Assembly: GCA_026417295.1 (NCBI GenBank)
Contig: JAOADN010000011.1
Span: forward strand, 1-62,816
Direction of reading: 5' to 3'
DNA from: Paracoccaceae bacterium
GTDB lineage: Bacteria; Pseudomonadota; Alphaproteobacteria; Rhodobacterales; Rhodobacteraceae
Length of the DNA stretch: 62,816 nt
The notes beneath the pieces were generated by a model, which was not told the origin of the DNA, searched no databases, and saw only the letters and a program-made list of their open reading frames with translations. Position 1 is the first letter of the stretch, and each line of letters starts with the position of its first letter. The translations under genes and the position numbers were made by a program. Shown piece after piece: positions 38,752-47,204 of the stretch.

Positions 38752-40308
38752 TCAGTACCACATGTCGTCCATCCCGGCCTTGCGACGCGCCATGAAGTCG
38801 CGCAGGGCCTCGTCGATTCCCTCGTCGAGGTGCGGGGCCTCGTATTCGGCCAGACGCTTCTTCCACAGCCTGTGGGCGCGCTGCGCGGCGTCGGGGCGAC
38901 CGTCCTCGTCCCACTGCTCGAAGGGGCGATTGTCGGCAAGCTCGCTGTCCCAGTATGCGGTCTCGTAGTGCGCGAGCGTGTGGGCGGCGCCGAAGAAATG
39001 GTTGCCGGGCCCGACCTCGGCGAAGGCGTCCACGGCCAGCGCATCCTCGTCGACCTGCACGCCGGCGAGATAGGTATGGAGCGCCCCGCAGAGGTCGGCA
39101 TCCAGCATGAATTTCTCGTAGGACATGCTGAGCAGCCCGTCGAGGAAGCCGGCCGAATGGAGGATGAAGTTCGCCCCGCAGTGGATGGCTGCAAGCATCG
39201 ACATCGTGCCCTCGGTCATCGCCTGGGCATCGGGCAGCTTCGACGTCGTGAAGTTACCCGAGCAGCGCAGCGGCAGGCCAAGGCGGCGGCAGAGCTGGCC
39301 GATGACCATGCTGCCGATGGCCGGTTCCGGCGTGCCGAAGGTCGGCGAACCCGAGCGCAGCTCGGTGGACGAGAGGAAGTTCCCGAAGACCACCGGCGCA
39401 CCGGGCCGCTCGAGCTGGGTCAGCGCGCAGCCGGCCATGGTCTCGGCAAGTGACTGGGCTATGGCACCGGCATTGGTGACCGGCCCCATGGCGCCGCCGA
39501 GGATGAAGGGCACGACAACCGCCGCCTGGTTGGCACGCGCATAGGCGCGCAGGCTCCGGGTCATCGTCCCGTCCCAGACAAGCGGCGAGTTGACGTTGAC
39601 GTTGCCGAGGATGACGCAGTTCCGCTCGACGAAATCCTCGCCGAAGAGGATGCGCGCCATGGCGATGGAATCCTCGCTCCGCTCCTCGGCGGTCACCGAG
39701 CCCATGAAGGCGCGATCCGAGTAGCGGATGTGCGAATAGACCATGTCGAGATGGCGCTTGTTGACCGGCAGGTCCGTCGGCTCGCAGATCGTGCCGCCGG
39801 AATGATGGAACCAGGGCGAGGACTGGGCGAGCTTTATGAAATTCCTGAAATCCTCGATGGTTCCAAAGCGACGCCCGCGGTCGAGGTCCATGACGAAGGG
39901 CGACCCGTAGGCCGGCGCGAAGACGACGTTGCCGCCGCCAATTCGTACGGAATTGGCGGGGTTTCGCGCATGCTGGGTGAATTCGGCCGGCGCCGTCCTC
40001 AGGATCTCGCGCAGCATTCCGGGCTCGAACCTGACGCGCACCCCGTCGATCCTCGCCCCGGCACGACGCCAGTGGTCGAGCGCCGCCGGGTCGTCGCGGA
40101 AGTCGATGCCGGTCTCGGCCAGGATCCTGTCCGCCGCCCGTTCGATCCTGACGAGGGCATCTTCCGAAAGGATGTCGAAGGTCGGAATGCCGCGCGCGAT
40201 GAACGGCGTATGGATGCGCCGCGCAGAACCCTGCATCCGCTCCCGCCGCCGCGCCTCGCGCCCGCCTTCGCGGACGGACCGCGCCTCATTCAGCCCTGTT
40301 GCCGCCAT
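38752..40308 (-). CDS. MttB family (non-pyrrolysine) methylamine methyltransferase
   Basis: The 518-residue protein is a COG5598/MttB homologue: EETGIDF-like start (ILAETGIDFRDDP), NVVFAPAYGSPFVMDLDRG, LGNVNVNSPLVWDG, GAMGPVTNAGAIAQSLAETMAG and ALHTYLAGVQVDEDALAVD. There is no in-frame TAG, so it is the non-pyrrolysine type. Known members demethylate glycine betaine, carnitine, proline betaine or similar compounds to a corrinoid protein. No corrinoid protein gene is in the window. It is cotranscribed with the following Fe-S flavoprotein. ATG start at 40308. Confidence 0.85.
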   Translation of the reverse strand: MAATGLNEARSVREGGREARRRERMQGSARRIHTPFIARGIPTFDILSEDALVRIERAADRILAETGIDFRDDPAALDHWRRAGARIDGVRVRFEPGMLREILRTAPAEFTQHARNPANSVRIGGGNVVFAPAYGSPFVMDLDRGRRFGTIEDFRNFIKLAQSSPWFHHSGGTICEPTDLPVNKRHLDMVYSHIRYSDRAFMGSVTAEERSEDSIAMARILFGEDFVERNCVILGNVNVNSPLVWDGTMTRSLRAYARANQAAVVVPFILGGAMGPVTNAGAIAQSLAETMAGCALTQLERPGAPVVFGNFLSSTELRSGSPTFGTPEPAIGSMVIGQLCRRLGLPLRCSGNFTTSKLPDAQAMTEGTMSMLAAIHCGANFILHSAGFLDGLLSMSYEKFMLDADLCGALHTYLAGVQVDEDALAVDAFAEVGPGNHFFGAAHTLAHYETAYWDSELADNRPFEQWDEDGRPDAAQRAHRLWKKRLAEYEAPHLDEGIDEALRDFMARRKAGMDDMWY

Positions 40309-40425
40309 CGCGCCGTTCCCCGCAAAATCAACGGCGCGACTCTAGTCCCACAGCCGCCGCCAGACGAAGCCCCCGAAGCGACATTCGCGGGCCCCGATCT
40401 GTCGCAATCGCGCGCCGGACTGCCG

Positions 40426-41865
40426 CTATCCGGTCGCCCAGCCGGAGATCGCCTTGACGTCGAGGAATTCCTCGATGCCCCAGTGACCGCCTTCCCGCGC
40501 GCGGCCGCTTGCCTTGACGCCACCAAAGGGCGCGCCGGCACCGCGCGGCTGGCCGTTCATCTCGACCATCCCCGATTTCAGGCGCCGCGCCAGCCGGTTC
40601 GCCCGCGCGCCGTCCCGCGTCTGGACGAAGTTCGTCAGGCCATAGATCGTGTCGTTGGCGATCGAGACGGCCTCGTCCTCGGTGTCGAACGGCAGGATCG
40701 ACAGGACGGGGCCGAAGATCTCTTCCCGCTCGATCGTCATGCCGGGACGGACATCGGCAAAGACAGTCGGCCGGACGAAATAGCCCCGGTTCAGACCCTC
40801 CGGGCGGCCCGGCCCCCCCGCGACAAGGCGGGCACCCTCGCGGAGCCCGCTCTCGATCAGGCCCTGGATCCGGTCGTACTGCGCCTGGCTCACGACCGGG
40901 CCGATATGCCCGCCCGGTTCGTGGGCCGAGGCGACGCGGATGTCGCGGGCGACACGCGCTGCGATCTCGACCGCGGTGTCGTAATAGGGCCGTTCCACCA
41001 GCATGCGCGACGGCGCGTTGCAGGACTGGCCGGAATTGTCCATCAGCCGCAGCACGCCCCTTTCGACGGCCCTGTCATCGGCATCGGCAAAGATCAGGTT
41101 CGCGCCCTTGCCGCCGAGTTCGAGGGTAACGCGCTTGAAGGTGTCCGCAGCATTGCGGCTGATCGCCGCGCCAGCCCGGGTCGAGCCGGTGAAGGAGATC
41201 ATCTCGACATCCGGGTGCCCGGACAGGGCCGTTCCGACGCCGGGCCCGTCGCCGTTGACGAGGTTGAAGACGCCCTTCGGGAAGCCCGCGTCGTGCACGA
41301 ACTCGGCAAAGAGCATGGCCGACAGGGGCGCGATCTCGCTGGGCTTCAGGACCATCGTGCATCCCGCGAGCATGGCGGGGATCGCCTTCAGGGCGATCTG
41401 GTTCATCGGCCAGTTCCACGGCGTGATGAGGCCGACAACGCCGACCGGTTCAAGCGCGATCATCGCCCCCGGGGCATGTGGACCAAGCGGCCGCAGGAAC
41501 TCCATCGTCTCGAAGGCGCGCAGGAAGTTCTTCGTGTGCCAGGGCAGACAGGGCGCCTGCTCGCCGCGAGCGTGATCGATGGGCGAGCCCATTTCCATGC
41601 TGATCGCGCGGGCCAGCTCTTCCTTGCGCCGCTCGTACTGGTCGAGGATGGCGCGGACGAGCCGGGCACGTTCGGCGGGCGGTGTCGCCGACCAGGCGGG
41701 CAGCGCACGTTTCGCCGCAGCCACTGCCGCATCGACGTCGGCCCGGCCGCCGAGCGAGATCACGGCAAAGGCCTCTTCGGTCGAGGGATCGATCACCGGC
41801 AGGTCGCGGGGGGAAGCGGGACCGACCCAGGTCCCGTCGATGTAGAACTGGCGCTTGTCGAGCAT
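40426..41865 (-). CDS. NAD(P)+-dependent aldehyde dehydrogenase
   Basis: The 479-residue ALDH has TPWNWPMNQIALKAIPAMLAGC (about 150-171), the catalytic glutamate in LELGGKGANLIF (about 252-263), the catalytic cysteine in NSGQSCNAPSRM (about 285-296), and EEIFGPVLSILPF near 380. ATG 41865 has GGAGG upstream. The frame to 42114 is not used. It lies upstream of the MttB pair on the same strand with a 117-bp gap and could oxidise the aldehyde formed from the amine; inference. It is divergent from the next gene. Confidence 0.88.
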   Translation of the reverse strand: MLDKRQFYIDGTWVGPASPRDLPVIDPSTEEAFAVISLGGRADVDAAVAAAKRALPAWSATPPAERARLVRAILDQYERRKEELARAISMEMGSPIDHARGEQAPCLPWHTKNFLRAFETMEFLRPLGPHAPGAMIALEPVGVVGLITPWNWPMNQIALKAIPAMLAGCTMVLKPSEIAPLSAMLFAEFVHDAGFPKGVFNLVNGDGPGVGTALSGHPDVEMISFTGSTRAGAAISRNAADTFKRVTLELGGKGANLIFADADDRAVERGVLRLMDNSGQSCNAPSRMLVERPYYDTAVEIAARVARDIRVASAHEPGGHIGPVVSQAQYDRIQGLIESGLREGARLVAGGPGRPEGLNRGYFVRPTVFADVRPGMTIEREEIFGPVLSILPFDTEDEAVSIANDTIYGLTNFVQTRDGARANRLARRLKSGMVEMNGQPRGAGAPFGGVKASGRAREGGHWGIEEFLDVKAISGWATG

Positions 41866-41992
41866 GCTGGCCTCCGTTGCCGGGCCGTAGCTGACACCGC
41901 GGCCCGCCGGGCGCAAGCGCAGTTCCGGTGGTCCGGCGCCTTTGCAACCGGCGATCCGGCTGCTACGCCGGTCACGATGACGGGAGGCGGGC

Positions 41993-42898
41993 GTGTTCGG
42001 CTTTCTCAGACGCGACGCGAGCATGACGAAGATCGCGATCGAGCCGCCGGCACCGCTTCCGGGGCGTCGCGGCCTTGTCGTCGTGCTCATTGTCAGGAAC
42101 GAAGGTCGCCACATCGCCGAATGGGCCCGCTTCCACCGGTTGGCCGGGGTGGATCACTTCGTCGTCTACGACAACGGCTGCACGGACGACACGCTGGAGG
42201 TGCTGCGCAGGACCCTGCCCGACGAGGCACTGAGCGTGATTCCCTGGAACCAGAAGTTCCGCGACGGCCGCAGCGGCCGCGAGATCCACAACCAGGTCCT
42301 GGCCTATGCCCATGCCACGAGGAACTTCGGCGGCCGATTCCGGTGGATGAGCTGGATCGACGTCGACGAATTCCTCGTCCCGAAGACGGAGGGAACGCTG
42401 CCGCTTGCGCTGGCCGCGCTCGAGGGATGCCAGGCGATCGCCCTGCCCTGGCACATGTTCGGACGCAACGGACACATGACGCCACCCCCGGGCGGCGTCC
42501 TGGGAAACTACACCCGACGCAATCCCGATCCGATGGCCGACGGCCTGCGCAATTTCAAGTACATCGCGGATCCCTGTGCGGTCACCGCGCTGCGCGTCCA
42601 CTGCATGGAGACGAACGGCAGCAGCGACTGCTGGAACGATGCCGGCCGGCGCTTCACCCTGCGCCAGCGGGACAGCGCGGCGTTCTATTCGGCCGCGCGG
42701 ATCCAGCTCAATCACTATTACACGCGGTCGGACGCGGAACTTCGCGCCAAGATCGTCCGCGGACCCAATCTCACGACGCCCGAGGCCGACCACCTTCGGC
42801 GCGTCATGCGCAAGGTCGCTGCCATCGAGGCCGGCGAGGTGGAGGACCGGGCGGCGATCGACTACGTTCGCCGCCGGTCGGCGGGGGAATGGCCATGA
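41993..42898 (+). CDS. Glycosyltransferase family 92/2-like protein
   Basis: The 301-residue protein has LVVVLIVRNEGRHIAEWARFHRLAGVDHFVVYDNGCTDDT split over residues 28-66 and the metal motif WIDVDEFLVP (about 118-127), typical of GT92-like (DUF23) transferases. ATG-less start: GTG 41993. The C-terminal half is charged, with NHYYTRSDAELRAKI near the active site. It overlaps an FkbM methyltransferase (ATGA), so the two probably modify the same glycan. Specificity is unknown. Confidence 0.82.
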   Translation: MFGFLRRDASMTKIAIEPPAPLPGRRGLVVVLIVRNEGRHIAEWARFHRLAGVDHFVVYDNGCTDDTLEVLRRTLPDEALSVIPWNQKFRDGRSGREIHNQVLAYAHATRNFGGRFRWMSWIDVDEFLVPKTEGTLPLALAALEGCQAIALPWHMFGRNGHMTPPPGGVLGNYTRRNPDPMADGLRNFKYIADPCAVTALRVHCMETNGSSDCWNDAGRRFTLRQRDSAAFYSAARIQLNHYYTRSDAELRAKIVRGPNLTTPEADHLRRVMRKVAAIEAGEVEDRAAIDYVRRRSAGEWP

Positions 42899-43557
42899 CG
42901 ATCAGGAAGACGGTGTCGCGTTGGGCCGGCGAGGTCCTGTACCGGTTGAAGCCCGGCAGGGTGGCGACAGAGCGTGCAGTCGACATTCCGGCCTTTCATG
43001 CCCTCGGGCCTGGCGATCTGGCTATCGATTGCGGCGCGAATCTCGGCCTAATCACGCGGATCCTGGCCGAGCACGGCGCAGAGGTGCACGCATTCGAGCC
43101 GAATCCCGATGCCTTCCGCGCGCTCGAGCGGGCGACGGCCGCGTTTCCCAACGTCATCCGCCACCAGAAGGCAGTGCTGGATGCCCCCGGGCGCATGATC
43201 CTGCACCACCACCTGAACTATCATCTGAATCCCGAGAGGTTCTCGTCGCGCTCCTCGCTTTACGGCGAGAAGCGCAATGTGGACGGATCCCGCGGGACCG
43301 AGGTCGAGGTGATCGATCTTGCCGAGTTCATCCGTGGTCTCGACCGGCCCGTCAGCCTGCTTAAGCTCGACATCGAGGGGGCCGAATATGCGGTCATCGA
43401 TAAGCTGATCGCGACCGGTCTGATCGACAGGGTGGGCCTCGTCTTCGCCGAGACGCATGCCCATTCGATCGCATCCCTTCGGCCGGCCCATGACCGGCTG
43501 GTCCGAACGATCGAAGCGAAGGGCCTGCAGGGGAAGATCGACCTGAACTGGAAGTGA
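42895..43557 (+). CDS. FkbM family methyltransferase
   Basis: The 220-residue protein carries the SAM-binding motif LAIDCGANLGLITRILAEHG (about 42-61), AFEPNPDAFRAL (about 66-77) and LLKLDIEGAEYAVIDKL (about 161-177), all typical of FkbM O-methyltransferases that act on sugars. ATG 42895 overlaps the preceding stop (ATGA) with a G-rich ribosome binding site; ATG 42889 is also possible. It probably methylates a product of the preceding glycosyltransferase. Confidence 0.88.
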   Translation: MTIRKTVSRWAGEVLYRLKPGRVATERAVDIPAFHALGPGDLAIDCGANLGLITRILAEHGAEVHAFEPNPDAFRALERATAAFPNVIRHQKAVLDAPGRMILHHHLNYHLNPERFSSRSSLYGEKRNVDGSRGTEVEVIDLAEFIRGLDRPVSLLKLDIEGAEYAVIDKLIATGLIDRVGLVFAETHAHSIASLRPAHDRLVRTIEAKGLQGKIDLNWK

Positions 43558-43664
43558 CCGCGGGAAGATCTCCTTCTGTTTTGCAGATCGCCTTCGGCCG
43601 ATGGAATCCTGTTCCGCATGCTGTAGAATCGGCGGCGACGAGAACGCATTCAGGGGAATGACCG

Positions 43665-44318
43665 ATGAGCCTTCGCATCAACGACACGGTTCCCGATTTC
43701 ACGGCCGAAACGGACCAGGGAACGATCCGCTTCCATGACTGGATCGGTGACAGCTGGGCCATCCTCTTCAGTCATCCAAAGGATTTCACGCCGGTCTGCA
43801 CGACCGAATTCGGTGCCGTCGCGCGGCTTGACGCGGAATGGAAGAAGCGCGGCGTCAAGGTGATCGGCATCTCGGTTGACGGCGTCGAGGAGCACAGGAA
43901 ATGGAAGGCCGACATCGCGGCGGCGGGCGGCGCCGCGCCGACGTTCCCGATCATCGCCGATGTGGGGCTCGAGGTCTCGAAGGCCTATGACATGCTTCCG
44001 GCCCAGGCCGTCCTGCCCGAGAACCGCACGCCTGCCGACAGCCAGACGGTCCGTGCCGTCTACATCATCGGACCCGACAAGAAGCTGAAGCTCAGCATGA
44101 CCTATCCCATGACCGTCGGCCGGAACTTTGCCGAAGTGCTTCGTGCGGTGGATGCGCTGCAGACCTCGGCCAACAAGGGGGTCTCGACGCCGGCCGACTG
44201 GCAGGTGGGCCAGGATGTCATCATTCCGGTCGCGGTGAATGACGAAGCCGCAAGGGAGAAGTTCGGCGAGTTCCGCAAGGTGCTGCCCTATCTCCGCTAC
44301 GCGAAGGTTCCAGGCTAG
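43665..44318 (+). CDS. 1-Cys peroxiredoxin (Prx6 type)
   Basis: The 217-residue enzyme reduces hydrogen and organic peroxides. The peroxidatic cysteine is C45 in FSHPKDFTPVCTTEFG, and there is no resolving cysteine, so another thiol or reductant must recycle it. The 1-Cys C-terminal domain (GRNFAEVLRAVDALQTS, WQVGQDVIIPVAVND) is complete. ATG 43665 with GGGGAA upstream. It probably has its own promoter in the 107-bp gap after the FkbM gene. Confidence 0.94.
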   Translation: MSLRINDTVPDFTAETDQGTIRFHDWIGDSWAILFSHPKDFTPVCTTEFGAVARLDAEWKKRGVKVIGISVDGVEEHRKWKADIAAAGGAAPTFPIIADVGLEVSKAYDMLPAQAVLPENRTPADSQTVRAVYIIGPDKKLKLSMTYPMTVGRNFAEVLRAVDALQTSANKGVSTPADWQVGQDVIIPVAVNDEAAREKFGEFRKVLPYLRYAKVPG

Positions 44319-44597
44319 GCGGGTGCAGCGCCCGGGGCGGGTGGGCATCCGCCCCCATCCCGGGCGGAGGTCCGCGCTCCGGCGCCGGGCCGCGCGGGGT
44401 CCGCAGCGGATCCGCGGGCCTTCATCCTGCATGGCCGAAGCGCCCCTTCCAAACCCTCCCGATTTCATGTATGCGCCCGGCCCATCTGCGACGTGAGGCC
44501 CTGACCCCCGGGCACATGCGAAGGATTGGGGGGGCGGCAATGGGGCCGCCAGATGTGGGGACGCCGGCCAGGGGGCCCGTCCCTGAGGAAATGACAG

Positions 44598-46754
44598 ATG
44601 TTCAATATCACCAGAAAATCGATCCAGTGGGGCCGCGAGACGCTGACACTGGAAACGGGCAAGATCGCCCGCCAGGCCGACGGGTCGGTCATCGCAACGC
44701 TGGGCGAGACCAGCGTCATGGCGAACGTGACCTATGCCAAGCAGCCGAAGCCGGGACAGGACTTCTTCCCGCTGACCGTGCATTACCAGGAGAAGACCTA
44801 TGCCGCCGGCAAGATCCCGGGCGGCTTCTTCAAGCGCGAGGGGCGCCCGTCCGAGAAAGAGATCCTGACCTCGCGCCTGATCGACCGGCCGATCCGGCCG
44901 CTGTTCGTGGAAGGCTTCAAGAACGAGGTGCTGGTCATCGCCACCGTGCTGAGCCATGACCTCGTGAACGACCCCGACATCGTGGCGATGATCGCCACCT
45001 CGGCCGCGCTGACGATCTCGGGTGTGCCCTTCATGGGGCCGATCGGCGCGGCACGGGTGGGCTATGCGAACGGGGAATACGTCCTCAATCCGGACGTGGC
45101 CGACATGGACAACCTGCGCGGCAATCCCGAGCAGCGCCTCGATCTGGTCGTCGCGGGAACCCGCGACGCCGTGATGATGGTGGAGTCCGAGGCCTACGAG
45201 CTGACCGAGGAGGAGATGCTCGGTGCCGTCGAGTTCGGCCATGCCCAGATGCAGCCGGTCATCGACCTGATCATCGACTTCGCCGAGGACTGCGCGAAGG
45301 ATCCGATGGATTTCACCCCGCCGGACTACAGCGCGCTTTACGCGAAGGTGAAGGCGGCCGGCGAAACGGCCATGCGCGCGGCCTTCGCGATCCGCGACAA
45401 GCAGGAGCGTACGAACGCCATCGCCGCAGCGGTCGAGACGATCGTCGCGGCCCTGCCGGAAGAGGACAGGGCTGACGAGAATCTAGACGCCGCCATCAAG
45501 AAGCTGGAATCGTCGATCCTGCGCGGCGACGTGGTCAGGACGGGGATCCGCATCGACGGCCGCGACCTGAGGACCGTTCGCCCGATCGACTGCGAGGTCG
45601 GCATCCTGCCGCGCGCGCATGGATCTGCGCTGTTCACCCGTGGCGAGACGCAGGGCCTTGTCGTCACCACGCTCGGCACCGGCGAGGACGAGCAGATCAT
45701 CGATGCGCTGCACGGCAACTTCCGCTCGAACTTCCTGCTGCACTACAACTTCCCGCCCTATTCGGTGGGCGAGGTCGGCCGCTTCGGCCCGCCCGGACGC
45801 CGCGAGATCGGCCACGGCAAGCTGGCCTGGCGCGCGCTCCAGGCGGTGCTGCCGGCGCCGACGGACTTTCCCTACACGATCCGGCTGGTCAGCGAGATCA
45901 CCGAGTCGAACGGATCGTCCTCGATGGCCACGGTCTGTGGGGCCTCGCTCAGCATGATGGACGCGGGCGTGCCGCTGAAGGCGCCGGTCGCCGGCGTCGC
46001 CATGGGGCTGATCCTCGAGGAGGACGGCACATGGGCCGTCCTGACCGACATCCTGGGCGACGAGGACCACCTCGGCGACATGGATTTCAAGGTGGCCGGC
46101 ACGGCGAACGGCATCACCTCGCTGCAGATGGACATCAAGGTCGCGGGGATCACGCCGGCGATCATGAAGCAGGCGCTGGCCCAGGCGAGGGACGGGCGCA
46201 TGCACATCCTGTCCGAGATGGCCAAGGCGCTGACCACGGCGCGGTCCGAGTTCTCGGCCCATGCGCCGCGGATCGAGACGATGACGATCCCGACCGACAA
46301 GATCCGCGAGGTCATCGGCTCGGGCGGCAAGGTGATCCGCGAGATCGTCGAGGTCTCGGGCGCCAAGGTGGACATCAACGACGACGGCGTGATCAAGATC
46401 GCCTCGGCCAATGCCGACTCGATCCGCAAGGCGCATGACATGATCTGGTCGATCGTGGCCGAGCCGGAGGAGGGCAAGATCTATACCGGCAAGGTGGTCA
46501 AGCTGGTCGATTTCGGCGCCTTCGTGAACTTCTTCGGCAAGCGCGATGGCCTCGTCCATGTCAGCCAGATCGCCAACAAGCGGCTGAACCACCCCAACGA
46601 GGTGCTGACCGAGGGCCAGGAGGTCAAGGTCAAGCTTCTGGGCTTCGACGAGCGGGGCAAGGTGCGCCTGGGCATGAAGATGGTGGACCAGGAGACCGGG
46701 GCCGAGATCGTCCCCGACAAGCCCGAGAAGAAGGAGAAGGCCGAGGCCGAATAG
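44598..46754 (+). CDS. pnp: Polynucleotide phosphorylase
   Basis: The 718-residue enzyme degrades RNA 3' to 5' with phosphate as part of the degradosome. Two RNase PH domains (about 8-230 and 310-540, with [21 protein letters not shown] and [19 protein letters not shown]), a KH domain ([20 protein letters not shown], about 565-585) and an S1 domain ([21 protein letters not shown], about 620-640) are present. ATG 44598 has GAGGAA seven bases upstream. The 279-bp leader includes a small GGCGGC/GCCGCC hairpin near 44533-44550, possibly for autoregulation. rpsO is not upstream. Confidence 0.97.
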   Translation: MFNITRKSIQWGRETLTLETGKIARQADGSVIATLGETSVMANVTYAKQPKPGQDFFPLTVHYQEKTYAAGKIPGGFFKREGRPSEKEILTSRLIDRPIRPLFVEGFKNEVLVIATVLSHDLVNDPDIVAMIATSAALTISGVPFMGPIGAARVGYANGEYVLNPDVADMDNLRGNPEQRLDLVVAGTRDAVMMVESEAYELTEEEMLGAVEFGHAQMQPVIDLIIDFAEDCAKDPMDFTPPDYSALYAKVKAAGETAMRAAFAIRDKQERTNAIAAAVETIVAALPEEDRADENLDAAIKKLESSILRGDVVRTGIRIDGRDLRTVRPIDCEVGILPRAHGSALFTRGETQGLVVTTLGTGEDEQIIDALHGNFRSNFLLHYNFPPYSVGEVGRFGPPGRREIGHGKLAWRALQAVLPAPTDFPYTIRLVSEITESNGSSSMATVCGASLSMMDAGVPLKAPVAGVAMGLILEEDGTWAVLTDILGDEDHLGDMDFKVAGTANGITSLQMDIKVAGITPAIMKQALAQARDGRMHILSEMAKALTTARSEFSAHAPRIETMTIPTDKIREVIGSGGKVIREIVEVSGAKVDINDDGVIKIASANADSIRKAHDMIWSIVAEPEEGKIYTGKVVKLVDFGAFVNFFGKRDGLVHVSQIANKRLNHPNEVLTEGQEVKVKLLGFDERGKVRLGMKMVDQETGAEIVPDKPEKKEKAEAE

Positions 46755-46783
46755 CCGGCCCGGCCTGCAGCGAGCGGCAAGCG

Positions 46784-46812
46784 AAGGCCCCGGACCCGTG
46801 GTCCGGGGCCTT
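46784..46812 (+). terminator. Strong hairpin after pnp
   Basis: A 13-bp perfect stem (AAGGCCCCGGACC / GGTCCGGGGCCTT) with a 3-nt loop begins 30 bp after the pnp stop codon. The U run is only two bases, followed by ACG. It should end or protect the pnp message. Confidence 0.7.
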
Positions 46813-47204
46813 ACGATTCCGGCCGGATACCGGGCCGGCGGGCGGGCGGCGGGGGGTGTCCCACAATGGGACGCCCTGCCAAGCCATTGGAATCATTCAC
46901 TGGACAGGGGGATTTTAAGGATTCGTTAGGATTCGGGCCCGGAGTCGCCCTCCCTTTCACCGGCGCGCGCGGCGCGTGGCGGGCGGGCCTTCGGACCGGG
47001 GGCCCGGGCCTGCGCCATCCGGGTGCGCCTCGCGGGAAAGGGCGGGGATGCGGCCGCGCGGCCGCATCCATGCCGCTTCGAAGCGGCATGGACGGGCCTT
47101 CCAAAGCCCGTCCCCGCCGCGGCACGGAGAGCGCCCGAGACGCCTCAAGGGCCTGCCGGCGGCCCCGGCCCTCCATGCGGCAGGGCGCGGGGCGCCCTTT
47201 CCCC
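46813..47204. other. Convergent intergenic region pnp / ftsK
   Basis: About 390 bp without a credible gene. Short frames crossing it have no ribosome binding site. It holds a small inverted repeat at about 46859-46873 (GTCCCA-CAA-TGGGAC) and the dense palindrome cluster at 47046-47113. Part of it must terminate the leftward ftsK transcript. Confidence 0.6.
47046..47113. repeat. Three consecutive palindromes
   Basis: Three inverted repeats follow each other with small overlaps: a perfect 24-bp palindrome at 47046-47069 (centre CGC|GCG), a perfect 26-bp palindrome at 47067-47092 (centre CTTC|GAAG), and an 8-bp stem with an 8-nt loop at 47090-47113 (GGACGGGC / GCCCGTCC). None has a T run. They lie 90 bp beyond the ftsK stop codon. 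Confidence 0.85.

Noticed and set aside
38752-40308. Pyrrolysine-containing MttB
   Set aside because: No in-frame TAG occurs in the gene, and no pyl genes are near.
39730-43557. Plus-strand open frame of 1275 codons
   Set aside because: It runs antisense through the MttB-like and aldehyde dehydrogenase genes; only its last 220 codons are the real FkbM gene.
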